A stretch of DNA of 64,000 nt from Candidatus Aminicenantota bacterium (GCA_003141555.1 PLMN01000029.1:25920-89919), one strand, 5' to 3'; shown: positions 17,167 to 24,449, counted from the stretch's first letter. Numbers and translations: made by a program. The notes: generated by a model from the sequence alone, not told the origin.

Positions 17167-17298
17167 GGCTTTGCCCCGCGATCTTCATGGGTATTTTTGA
17201 CGATTTTTCTGTCCATCGCCCGTTGATCATTCCGTCCATTTTCCCTATATCACAAAGACTCAATAGCCGCCTTTAGCCTTCCCCTGGCCGGATTTCTA

Positions 17299-17517
17299 TT
17301 TCCGCAGCTTTTTCGCCCGCCCCGTCAACAGCTCGAAGAGGCCCGCGGTTATGCCGTTCGCCTTCGGCCCGAGTAAGCTTGCCGTCAATCCGGCCTGGGG
17401 ATCTGCGTCAATGGCCAGGACCGCGCGGCCGGCCAGGGCCAAGTCCGCGGCCAGGTTCGCCGCCGTTGTGGTTTTAGTGCAACCGCCCTTTTAATTTGCT
17501 ACTGTATAGATCCTCAA
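17299..17517 (-). pseudogene. Decayed parA/soj-family partition ATPase
   Basis: From a TTG at 17517, which has AAGGAG upstream, the frame reads the start of a ParA protein: IYTVAN, then a stop (TAA at 17491-17493) where Gln is expected. It continues KGGCTKTTTAANLAADLALA and AIDADPQAGLTASLLG, and ends at a TAG at 17299. The deviant Walker motif normally reads KGGVGKTTT, so two key positions have changed. Only ~70 of the usual ~250 codons remain. The gene is dead by nonsense mutation, motif decay and truncation, and shows that the element once had a partition system. Confidence 0.8.
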
Positions 17518-17715
17518 GGCCGGATTCTCCTTTCATGCCTTCAAGATAGCCGAGGATAATTGCTTTAAAAATGATAGTTTACAAGGGGCCGATTTCCGGT
17601 CATTCCGACTTTTAGCTTTTTTCCGTTGATTGTTTAGTTTTGATAGGTTACAGAGGGTTCAAGTTGACATAACAGATATTATACGCCACGACCCGCACTC
17701 TTGGCGTCCCTTCAT

Positions 17716-18072
17716 TTATGCCTCATTCCGGCGGATTCGTGCCAGGTATTCCGTCAGCGTCCGCCTGGGAATTCCCCATGATTCCGCCGTCTTGTTGATC
17801 CCCCCTTCCGCCAGGTCCGCGAATAGCTTCCCTTGGTCCAGCTTCCGCAACCTTGACCGCTTCGCTGATGACCTGGCCTTGATCCCATAGGTCCGAAGTC
17901 CCCTCCGGACAGCGTCCTTTGAACATCCCAACGTCGCGGCGACATCCCGGACAGACATCCGATCCCTAACATACAGCTTGACCAGATCCGCCTTCGATGG
18001 CGCCGGCCCAGCTGGCGGACGTCCCCGCTTCGGCATCTGACCGATGGCTTCCTGATACTTGATCCGGCCCAT
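17716..18072 (-). CDS. Helix-turn-helix DNA-binding protein with two HTH-like segments
   Basis: 118 residues. A basic, Pro-rich N-terminus (KRGRPPAGPAPSK) resembles an AT-hook. Two HTH-like segments follow: MSVRDVAATLGCSKDAVRRG near 52-71 and NKTAESWGIPRRTLTEYLAR near 94-113. Such proteins occur as phage or island regulators and as small-terminase-like DNA binders. There is no catalytic domain. It lies alone between the parA remnant and a lipoprotein gene. Between 17518 and 17715 I see no gene. Confidence 0.65.
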   Translation of the reverse strand: MGRIKYQEAIGQMPKRGRPPAGPAPSKADLVKLYVRDRMSVRDVAATLGCSKDAVRRGLRTYGIKARSSAKRSRLRKLDQGKLFADLAEGGINKTAESWGIPRRTLTEYLARIRRNEA

Positions 18073-18182
18073 AAGAATTATTCCCCGGTCAATCGTCCTT
18101 CATCATGAGGCTGTATCATCGCCGTCATGGCGTCTTTTCGGCCGGCCAAGCGGCGGGCTGGTCCCGGCCCCTGGCGCCTCAT

Positions 18183-18917
18183 TCATTTCGCTATGAAAGT
18201 CCCCCAAGTTTTTGGCGCTCGTATAAAACTCCCGTTCAAATAAACAATGTTTTTATCGGGGTCATAGCCGTCATATAGCCCGGCGTTTTCATTTTTAGGG
18301 TCATAAACCCAGTCTTCCAGTTTCCCCGATCTTCCGAATGACATGATTAAAAAGTCATCAGCGCCGCCATTCGCCATTCCATAAGATTGGCCGGCAATAC
18401 TCTTTCCGCAAAGGACATGATAAGGTTTTCCCCAAGGGTCAGTTGTAGGGAGGGATTTTACATATAATGGACAAAGAGCCTTATATATTTCGCCTTCCCG
18501 ATTAAAATTATCCGCTGGCCCAAAAGAGAATTTCCCATGGTCTGTAATATAATCGGTAAGAGCCATCCCCATCAGCTCAATCTCTTTCTGGGCAATCTTC
18601 ATTTTTTCAGTCGAGTCAAATTGATTTGATACGGTTGCCGTTGGAATCCACCCCCCCAGTTTGTTTTGCACTTCGTCAAGTTGCCAGCCTTTGTCATACT
18701 TCCTTATTTTAGAATTCACTTCGGTCCCATTAATTTGAAATTTAACCAGCATGACGTCATTTGTTTCTTTGGCAATTCCTGTTATTTCGACTTTGTCTTT
18801 TTCTGTAAGATGAAAAGTTGTCTTCACCACTTTAGATGCATTTTCCGAGTCTAATTTAGGACCGCAGTTGACAGTCAAGAACAGAACAGCAAGCCCGACA
18901 AAGAATTTAGTTTTCAT
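18183..18917 (-). CDS. Lipoprotein with pseudopilin-like C-terminal region
   Basis: 244 residues. Lipobox LTVNC (Cys near 18). The C-terminal half has the pattern of the GspG pseudopilin C-domain: MALTDYITDHGKFSFGP, then YVKSLPTTDPWGKPYHV and GADDFLIMSFGRSG. The hydrophobic pilin helix is replaced by the lipid anchor. Similar lipoproteins occur repeatedly in Acidobacteriota-like genomes (recollection, not checked). The Shine-Dalgarno is perfect (AAAGGAGG) and a TATAAT lies about 14 nt before it. Function unknown. Confidence 0.7.
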   Translation of the reverse strand: MKTKFFVGLAVLFLTVNCGPKLDSENASKVVKTTFHLTEKDKVEITGIAKETNDVMLVKFQINGTEVNSKIRKYDKGWQLDEVQNKLGGWIPTATVSNQFDSTEKMKIAQKEIELMGMALTDYITDHGKFSFGPADNFNREGEIYKALCPLYVKSLPTTDPWGKPYHVLCGKSIAGQSYGMANGGADDFLIMSFGRSGKLEDWVYDPKNENAGLYDGYDPDKNIVYLNGSFIRAPKTWGTFIAK

Positions 18918-19035
18918 AATACCTCCTTTGACAGATTATAGAATTCGTTCAAGTCCTGACCTTCGTCCAGGATAATCTGACACGGCGCCGGAAGTTCGAT
19001 GGCTAATTTTCCTCCCATATAGCTAGTTGCACTAA

Positions 19036-19119
19036 TTCTCAATTGGAAGTGAGATATTGTCAAGTTGAGAACATAGCAGCTATGCTAACCTAATGGAGAC
19101 AGAGTAACATTAGGGTTAG
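19036..19119 (+). promoter_or_regulatory. Promoter overlapped by three inverted repeats, upstream of zinc-ribbon copy 2
   Basis: TTGTCA (19057-19062) and TATGCT (19081-19086) are 18 nt apart. Three inverted repeats surround them: TTCTCAA/TTGAGAA (19036-19042 and 19065-19071), CATAGC-A-GCTATG (19072-19084), and CTAACCTAATG with CATTAGGGTTAG (19085-19119, one bulge). The last ends 3 nt before the ATG. The layout suggests repressor operators or a structured leader. Confidence 0.5.
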
Positions 19120-19122
19120 ATC

Positions 19123-19329
19123 ATGGACGATAAATTAAGCTGTCCGTTTTGCGGGAGCTTTAATATCCGTCTACGGGAAGGGCTGCTAAGGGTCCGCATT
19201 ATGCCGGAAGATGACGGGGAGCCGGACGAAGCGCGGGGCTACCTAGTCTATCGCTGCCTAGCTTGCGGGCGCGGCTTTGATGAAATAGAGGCCGAAGGCC
19301 CGGCGCCCGGGCTGAGTAGGACGCCTTGA
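19123..19329 (+). CDS. Zinc-ribbon protein, copy 2
   Basis: 68 residues and a close paralogue of 13385-13576. CPFCGS near 7-12 and CLACGRGFDE near 46-55 flank the acidic EDDGEPDEARGY segment. Only the termini differ clearly. It is preceded by a promoter with stacked inverted repeats that copy 1 lacks. No function is known. Confidence 0.75.
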   Translation: MDDKLSCPFCGSFNIRLREGLLRVRIMPEDDGEPDEARGYLVYRCLACGRGFDEIEAEGPAPGLSRTP

Positions 19330-19377
19330 CTTTTATCCCATAACGGACGTATTCAGGGAACGGCTGAAGAGGGAACA

Positions 19378-20034
19378 ATGAAACGCATTATTTTTTTCGT
19401 TATTTTCGTCTGCGCTTTATTCGGGTCATGCAAAAACTCTACGCCGACAACTCCAACTACGCCGACGGTCACAAAAGTTTATCCCAAAATTGATAGTTTC
19501 ACCGCCTCAAGCGCGGAAATATCTTACAACGGCGCCGTTACGCTGTCCTGGTCAACGCGGGACGCCACGCATATCGTCATCACGCCCATCATCGGTGACG
19601 TGGCCGCAAGCGGAACGATGCAAATAGTCCTCAAGGAAACGACGGCCTTCATGCTCACCGCTGAAAATAACGACGGGGCCGTAACTCAACAGATCCAGAT
19701 AAAAGTAGACTTTCCCGATGAATGTAAAACAATCGCCATAAAGCAATGGATGTTTTATTCGACCTTCGTCCACGTGGAGACATCGCCGAATTATAGCAAC
19801 CGCGATGTTATTAATGTTGAGATCACGGCAAATATGTTCGATGCAAATAATAAAATTGTCGATTGGGGGAAGGGAACGATTCCGATTATTCGAGTCGGTG
19901 AAACGGGGACAATCAATATATTTTTCGATCACGATTCGGGGTTGAGCTTCAGCAGCTCGACGCTCACCGTTACAAATTGTAATGTTGCAACTTCGCAGGT
20001 TATGAGACAGGCGAAAGCGAAAAAAATCCGCTGA
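19378..20034 (+). CDS. Lipoprotein with an Ig-like beta-sandwich domain
   Basis: 218 residues. Lipobox ALFGSC (Cys near 18) is followed by a Thr/Pro linker (TPTTPTTPTVTKV). An Ig-like domain follows (about 35-115: IDSFTASSAEISYNGAVTLS, then WSTRDATHIVI). The second half is another beta-rich unit with two Cys. Likely surface- or periplasm-exposed. Function unknown. It lies 48 nt after zinc-ribbon copy 2. Confidence 0.7.
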   Translation: MKRIIFFVIFVCALFGSCKNSTPTTPTTPTVTKVYPKIDSFTASSAEISYNGAVTLSWSTRDATHIVITPIIGDVAASGTMQIVLKETTAFMLTAENNDGAVTQQIQIKVDFPDECKTIAIKQWMFYSTFVHVETSPNYSNRDVINVEITANMFDANNKIVDWGKGTIPIIRVGETGTINIFFDHDSGLSFSSSTLTVTNCNVATSQVMRQAKAKKIR

Positions 20035-20337
20035 GGTTGCCGGACGCCTGAAGGACAAAAGCTGGGCGAACTCAAAGCCCGGGATTCGGCGGGCGGGGAC
20101 GCGGGGGGGTATATATAGGTCGTTTCCCGGCTAATATAGGCCTACAGAGGCCGTAGGGCGCGATTCTAGGCGGTTCAGCTTAGGGCTTCCCCCCCGCGTC
20201 GGGGCTTTCCGAAATAGATCATCAATTGCTTGAGTATCTCCATTGCAAGTAGTATATTTTTGCTAGGGAGTTGAGCGGTAACCCGGATGCCTTTCAGGCA
20301 ATTATATCGTGTATATCATTCTTCAAAGGGGGGATCA
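20035..20337. other. Non-coding stretch with hairpins
   Basis: No convincing ORF. It contains GGCCT/AGGCC around a 4-nt loop near 20140 and a TGCC/GGCA hairpin near 20289. The first two thirds are G+C-rich; the part before the next gene is A+T-rich with TATAT-like sequence that may hold the promoter of 20338. Confidence 0.4.
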
Positions 20338-20697
20338 ATGAACAAAAATATTTTGATGCTTTCTGTTTTAATCCTTTTTTCATTGTCTATTAATCATGAT
20401 TCCGCTACTATTTCGCCGAATAACCTAGTTGTTCAAATTGAATATACTAAACCAATTTCCAGCGTCCAATCATTGAATGTTATCTTCCAATCAAGGCCGA
20501 GTGCGCAACTCGCAGAACAAATGGTAAGAGACGCGATAAACATGATGATAAAAAATATTCCTCCTTCTGTAGAAATTCTTGGTGTTGCTTGGTTTTCAAA
20601 AAATGGCACAGAGGAAAGTGAAGAAATGATAGCATTCGCTAATGCCAAAACTTCCATTGTATATAACCCTAAGACCAAACAATTTTCATATCTTTAA
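20338..20697 (+). CDS. Small secreted protein of unknown function
   Basis: 119 residues from the ATG at 20338, which follows an AAAGGGGGG Shine-Dalgarno. A hydrophobic signal peptide (ILMLSVLILFSLSI) is followed by a short alpha/beta protein without Cys or known motif. The upstream in-frame ATG at 20287 would hide the signal peptide and lacks a ribosome site. It probably forms an operon with 20716. Confidence 0.6.
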   Translation: MNKNILMLSVLILFSLSINHDSATISPNNLVVQIEYTKPISSVQSLNVIFQSRPSAQLAEQMVRDAINMMIKNIPPSVEILGVAWFSKNGTEESEEMIAFANAKTSIVYNPKTKQFSYL

Positions 20698-20715
20698 TAA
20701 AATGGGGGGAGTGCT

Positions 20716-21225
20716 ATGCCTGAATTAACGCCTGAAGAAAAACAGAAAATCTATTTGGAAGAAAAAGAACGGCTCGAAGCACAAACACGGCTTACAAACG
20801 AAAAGAAGGCCCTTGAACTGGCAAAGAAACAGAAAGCGACAAAAAATAGCGCGATCGGGTGTTCTGTCGTCCTAATTCTTATTTTAAGCATTTACCTTTG
20901 TTCAGTATTCTCTCCGTCAAAAAAGCAGTCGACACCTGAGCTCAACGCCAACGTTCGTTATTCTGGAACACAAATAATAATAAAAAACAATGACTCTTTT
21001 TCTTGGGATAACATAAAGATTGAATTGAATGCCGGACTTTTAGATAGCGGCTATTATTACGAAGGCGGCTCGATTGCAGCTGGTGCAACTGCGACAATTG
21101 GAATCTTGAATTTTGCCAAAAGCAGCGGGGAGAGATTGAATCCACTATCAATTAAAGTCCGCACGGCCACCGTGGGGGCCGATACTCCAAGCGGCAGAGC
21201 GTATTATTCAGGCAAATGGGATTAG
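20716..21225 (+). CDS. Single-pass membrane protein with coiled-coil N-terminus
   Basis: 169 residues. Residues 5-42 are a charged helix (EKQKIYLEEKERLEAQTRL), then a membrane segment (about 47-65, GCSVVLILILSIYLCSVF). An extracytoplasmic beta-domain follows (about 78-165: VRYSGTQIIIKNNDSFSWDN). The last part resembles FxLYD-like or Ig-like domains found in small membrane proteins. The Shine-Dalgarno is GGGGGGAG. Function unknown. Confidence 0.65.
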   Translation: MPELTPEEKQKIYLEEKERLEAQTRLTNEKKALELAKKQKATKNSAIGCSVVLILILSIYLCSVFSPSKKQSTPELNANVRYSGTQIIIKNNDSFSWDNIKIELNAGLLDSGYYYEGGSIAAGATATIGILNFAKSSGERLNPLSIKVRTATVGADTPSGRAYYSGKWD

Positions 21226-21631
21226 AATAGGCTTCGCTTTCTTTTTTCATCGTCTTCACGTCCCGTGGGGAAGATAACTGCCCCATCGCCGAATACCTGA
21301 ATGACGTATGCTGGCCGGGTCAAGTGGCCTGATCCGTAATTTTTGCGCTAGTTTTGTATTCCACCGGAAGCGGGCTACCTAAAGGTGGGAAAGCTCGAAA
21401 AATCTGGCCTCGCAGAAACAGACATTCGACGGGGCTCATTTTCACACCCGCCGTAATACCCCTGACCGCCGAGGCGCGGGCGTTCTGAGGAGTAAAAAGG
21501 GCGGGATACGGAGGTTGGTAGGGGGGTAGCGGGGCGGACGGCCCGACCTATTTCCCCTGTTAAAAAGGCGCCTTGCGCGGCCGCTGGACATGATTCTGGG
21601 CTATTGGGGGGCTAAGGGTGAGATCCAGATG
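21226..21631. other. Gap with a possible minus-strand coding fragment
   Basis: No full gene is seen. On the minus strand a frame reading VIQVFGDGAVIFPTGRED and onward is open from about 21352 to a TAA at 21222-21224, with only a TTG (21323) as start. It looks protein-like but short and may be a remnant. The rest is G+C-rich and shows nothing I can name. Confidence 0.3.
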
Positions 21632-21826
21632 CTATTTCTTGGCCCCGTCCTTCCCGATCGTCTTTGATTCAAGATAGGCGTCGATCTCCGTGCGCCGGAA
21701 AAGCACTCGCTTTCCGAGTTTAATATAGGGGAATTCGTGACGCTTCATTAGGAGATATAGCGTTCGGTTCGAGATCCGAAGGTATTTCAGCGCCTCGGCC
21801 TTGGTCAACAGGTCATTCTCGACCAT
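21632..21826 (-). CDS. Excisionase-like HTH_17 protein (minus strand)
   Basis: 64 residues forming one excisionase-type winged helix (LLTKAEALKYLRISNRTLYL, then KLGKRVLFRRTEIDAYLE). It is divergent from the next HTH_17 gene and the integrase. It is a candidate recombination directionality factor. It differs clearly from the two other HTH_17 proteins in the element. Confidence 0.75.
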   Translation of the reverse strand: MVENDLLTKAEALKYLRISNRTLYLLMKRHEFPYIKLGKRVLFRRTEIDAYLESKTIGKDGAKK

Positions 21827-21868
21827 GATGGCATCTTAGCAGGATCGCCTTTTTTGAGCAAAAAAATC

Positions 21869-21898
21869 TTGACAATAATGATATTATCAGATTATATT
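21869..21898 (+). promoter_or_regulatory. Promoter of the right-end HTH-integrase operon, with operator-like palindrome
   Basis: TTGACA (21869-21874) and TATATT (21893-21898) with an 18-nt spacer. The spacer contains TGATATTATCA (21879-21889), an odd palindrome that could bind one of the HTH proteins. A promoter here rules out the more upstream start of the next gene. Confidence 0.6.
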
Positions 21899-21934
21899 AG
21901 ATATATAAAGATACTTTTTTTGGGAAATAACGTT

Positions 21935-22111
21935 ATGAACGATTATCTTACCATTGCGGACGTAATGAAAATCCTCCGGGTCTCAAGAACCACCGCCTAC
22001 GGCTACATTCGCTCCCGTCGACTTGCGTCCTTCAAGGTGGGCCATCTTGTTAGGATCAAGGCTGACGATCTTCAACGGTTCGTCGAGGGCCAGCCCAAGA
22101 AGTCCCGATAG
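21935..22111 (+). CDS. Excisionase-like HTH_17 protein upstream of the integrase
   Basis: 58 residues. DNA-binding winged helix of the excisionase type: LTIADVMKILRVSRTTAYGY, then FKVGHLVRIKADDLQRF. The ATG at 21935 is used because the promoter at 21869-21898 would initiate near 21905. It ends 11 nt before the integrase and is probably co-transcribed with it. It could be a directionality factor or a regulator of int. Confidence 0.75.
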   Translation: MNDYLTIADVMKILRVSRTTAYGYIRSRRLASFKVGHLVRIKADDLQRFVEGQPKKSR

Positions 22112-22122
22112 GGGGCAGCCTA

Positions 22123-23235
22123 ATGATCAAACCGAAGAATGACCGGAATCTCAAATTCCGAGATGGGAAATGGTATGTCGATTTCACGTATCGCGGAAAG
22201 CGTATCCGGGAATTCGGCGGTTACACGAAGGAGCAAGCCCGAAACGCCCTGGCCAAGCTCCGGATCGAAAGGCTGGACGAAAAACTCGGGTTCAAGAAGC
22301 GTGAGCTCGAGGACGTTCCCTTTGAAAAATTCGCGGACGAATATCTCGAGACCTACTGCAAGCAGAATAAGAAATCTTGGAAAACCGACGAGCTGATCCT
22401 GGGAAGGCTGAAAATCTATTTCAAAGACGAGACCCTGCAAGGCATTAGCCCGGAGAAAATCGAGAGGTTCAAGGCGAAGCGGAGGGCGGACGTATCTCCG
22501 GCGACGGTCAACCGCGACGTCGCCATTATGCGGACAATGTTCAACAAGGCGGTGGAGTGGGGGAGGCTCGAGGTAAGCCCCCTCCGCTCTATCAGAAGGT
22601 TCAAGGAAGCCCCGGGACGGGAAAGGATATTGACAGCTGAGGAGGTCGGGCGGCTTCTCGCAAGCGCGTCCGATTCATCCCGGCCCGTCATGATTGTCGC
22701 GCTCAATACCGGCATGCGGCGGACCGAGATCCTCAGCCTTAAATGGGCGAACGTCGATCTGACCCGCGGATACATCTTCATTGAGGACTCGAAGAGCGGC
22801 AAGCCCCGCAAGATTCCGATGAATGGCGCCGTCATGGACACGTTCCTGAAGCTGCCCCATGATGCGGAATTCGTCTTTTTCAACCGGGAGACGGGCGGGC
22901 CGATCAAGGACATAAAGACGGCGTTTCATGCGGCTTGCCGACGCGCGAAAAGGGACCCGAATGACAAGGAGGACCCCGGCATTATCGGCGTCCGCTTCCA
23001 TGATCTAAGGCATACTGCCGCGTCCAAGATGATCGAGGCGGGCGTCGATCTTGTCACGGTCTCGAAAATCCTGGGGCATGCCTCGATTCAAATGACAATG
23101 CGGTACGCCCATCCGACGCCGGAGAATATGCGGCGGGCCGTCGAGCGCCTGGGGGAAATCTTGGATCCGACCCGTCAAAAAGTCGACACGGTTTCAGTAC
23201 CGAAGCCCATAAGCCCTACTGTTCAATACAATTAA
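22123..23235 (+). CDS. int: Tyrosine recombinase (integrase) of the tRNA-Arg element
   Basis: 370 residues. An N-terminal AP2-like arm-binding domain (about 8-60) is followed by a core-binding SAM-like domain (about 62-160) and a catalytic domain (about 165-345). Catalytic residues visible: R199 (NTGMRR), H293 and R296 (HDLRH), H319 (LGHA) and Y328 (MRYAH). It ends 16 bp before the right 51-bp repeat, the standard position for a tRNA-targeting integrase. All key residues are present, so it should be functional. Confidence 0.95.
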   Translation: MIKPKNDRNLKFRDGKWYVDFTYRGKRIREFGGYTKEQARNALAKLRIERLDEKLGFKKRELEDVPFEKFADEYLETYCKQNKKSWKTDELILGRLKIYFKDETLQGISPEKIERFKAKRRADVSPATVNRDVAIMRTMFNKAVEWGRLEVSPLRSIRRFKEAPGRERILTAEEVGRLLASASDSSRPVMIVALNTGMRRTEILSLKWANVDLTRGYIFIEDSKSGKPRKIPMNGAVMDTFLKLPHDAEFVFFNRETGGPIKDIKTAFHAACRRAKRDPNDKEDPGIIGVRFHDLRHTAASKMIEAGVDLVTVSKILGHASIQMTMRYAHPTPENMRRAVERLGEILDPTRQKVDTVSVPKPISPTVQYN

Positions 23236-23251
23236 GCCGATAACGCTCATT

Positions 23252-23302
23252 TTTCCTAAACCTTAGGTCGCCCGTTCGAGCCGGGCCAGGCGCGCTTCCT
23301 TT
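23252..23302 (+). repeat. attR: 51-bp direct repeat of the tRNA-Arg 3' end
   Basis: Exact copy of 8486-8536. It lacks the tRNA 5' half, so it is a duplicated tail, not a second tRNA. It marks the right junction of the element with the host chromosome. Confidence 0.95.
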
Positions 23303-23568
23303 CCATGCTCCCCTGTTTTTCTGGATCGCTTCACTTGGATTCGGTCAATCGTCGATAGGAGGAGTGACTTGTGTAGAGACACGCGACCGGATTGTGCCCC
23401 AGGACCCGATCCTTGGCGATCAGGACCGCGGCCGGGACGAGGGCATGAAGCTCTCTTTGAAAAGCGTCCCCGCCTGTCCATGCCGGAAGCGTAGGGCCGC
23501 CCGCAGGACCGTGTCAAGAGTCATGAAGGCCATGGATTCCGGGGAGGAGCGTCAAGAAGCTCTCCGCC
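23303..23568. other. Host sequence right of the element, no gene seen
   Basis: I see no convincing coding frame. Open frames here lack ribosome sites and run into tRNA or nitroreductase sequence in other frames. Before integration this stretch was the sequence downstream of tRNA-Arg. Confidence 0.4.
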
Positions 23569-23652
23569 GTTGGCGGCGGATCGCCGACGGGGATATAATG
23601 ACATCCTCCGATCGCTTTCGGAGAACGTTCCGATGGGCTCTCTCGCGATCGG
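23569..23652 (+). promoter_or_regulatory. Promoter and nested-hairpin leader of the nitroreductase gene
   Basis: TTGGCG (23569-23574) and TATAAT (23594-23599) are 19 nt apart. Downstream, CCGATCGC (23608-23615) pairs with GCGATCGG (23645-23652), and inside it TCGGA (23618-23622) pairs with TCCGA (23629-23633). This would put two nested stems in a leader of about 100 nt. No known riboswitch class is recognised. Confidence 0.4.
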
Positions 23653-23703
23653 AAAGCCTCAGCCAAGAGGCACTCCGCTCAATCTGGAAAGGAGAAGAAG
23701 CAA

Positions 23704-24357
23704 ATGGACACGAAGGAATTGGCCGAGCTGATGAAAAGCCGGCGTTCCATCCGCAGTTGGCTCGACAAGCCCGTCTCCGAGGACGCGTTGCTCCGGGCCA
23801 TCGAGCTGGCGACCTGGGCGCCCAACGGCGGCAACCAGCAGAACTGGATGTTCTACGTCGTTCTCGACAGGGGCGTCATCCATGCGATCGCCGACGCGGT
23901 CCAGGCGCGTGCCGATTATGTCGCCGCCCTGCCCGAGGCGAGCCTGATCGGGGAGAATCTCGCCCGGATGCTGAAGCGCTCGGACTTCTTCCGAAGCGCG
24001 CCGTCGATCGTCGCGGTCGCGTCGTCCGTGTACAAGTCGCCGCTGGACCTGATCGCCTCGGCCCTGAAAAAGCCCGACGCGAAGATCCAGCAGATGAGCG
24101 AATGGCGAAGCATCGCCAACACGCGGATCCAGTCGGTCGCGTCGGCGATCGCGTATCTCCTCCTGGTCCTGCACCAGATGGGCCTGGGGGCGGTCTGGAT
24201 GACGGGCCCGATGCAGGCGAAGGGCGAGATCGAAAAGCTCCTGAAGGTGCCGGCGGACATGGACCTCGCGGCCATCATCCCGGTCGGGTATCCGGCGGAG
24301 AATCCCGCGCCGCGGGAAAGAAAGCCGGTCAAGGATGTGACCCGGATCATCACATAA
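23704..24357 (+). CDS. Nitroreductase-family flavoprotein
   Basis: 217 residues. FMN-binding N-terminus SRRSIRSWLDKPVSEDALL (about 12-30), then ATWAPNGGNQQNW. The mid and C-terminal motifs are LVLHQMGLGAVWMTGP and IIPVGYPAENP. Members reduce nitro groups, quinones or flavins with NAD(P)H as homodimers. The substrate cannot be told from sequence. The ATG has GGAGAAG upstream. It appears monocistronic. Confidence 0.85.
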   Translation: MDTKELAELMKSRRSIRSWLDKPVSEDALLRAIELATWAPNGGNQQNWMFYVVLDRGVIHAIADAVQARADYVAALPEASLIGENLARMLKRSDFFRSAPSIVAVASSVYKSPLDLIASALKKPDAKIQQMSEWRSIANTRIQSVASAIAYLLLVLHQMGLGAVWMTGPMQAKGEIEKLLKVPADMDLAAIIPVGYPAENPAPRERKPVKDVTRIIT

Positions 24358-24419
24358 GCGGGCGGCCGGCCTCGACCCGGCCGGAAGATGCCGACCCTCG
24401 AAAATTCTTCTTCGATGTC

Positions 24420-24449
24420 TTGATTCCTGCAAATCGAAAGGGCTAAGAT
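24420..24449 (+). promoter_or_regulatory. Putative promoter of the beta-barrel/ABC/LolA-like operon
   Basis: TTGATT (24420-24425) and TAAGAT (24444-24449) with an 18-nt spacer, 36 nt before the ATG at 24486. Confidence 0.45.

Larger units (their letters stand above)
14851..17229 (-). mobile_element. IS21-family insertion sequence
   Basis: Contains an istA-istB pair with a 4-nt overlap. The ends carry related inverted sequences: AAAAATCGTCTAAAAATACT at 14877-14896, and on the opposite strand near 17187-17211 AAAAATCGTC then AAAAATACCCATGA (one base shorter). Outer limits are set at TG/CA-type ends and are approximate. No clear target duplication could be read. The copy lies wholly inside the tRNA-Arg element and both genes are intact, so it may be active. 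Confidence 0.8.
8486..23302 (+). mobile_element. 14.77-kb integrative element in tRNA-Arg
   Basis: Bounded by perfect 51-bp repeats, one inside the intact tRNA and one beside a tyrosine integrase, so one unit is 14,766 bp. Left module: an orphan minus-strand gene, an XRE regulator, an excisionase-like HTH and a replication ATPase with downstream iteron-like repeats. Middle: small cargo genes, an IS21-family insertion and a decayed parA. Right module: lipoprotein and zinc-ribbon cargo, two more HTH_17 proteins and the integrase. Cargo is clearly A+T-richer than the host flanks. There is no recognisable capsid, terminase, relaxase or type IV secretion gene. It could be an integrative-mobilizable element, a plasmid-like replicon or a phage satellite. 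Confidence 0.9.

Noticed and set aside
23263..23517. Minus-strand ORF ending in RLARLERAT
   Set aside because: Its C-terminus is the antisense of the tRNA-Arg 3' repeat, a well-known artefact. It has no ribosome site or domain.
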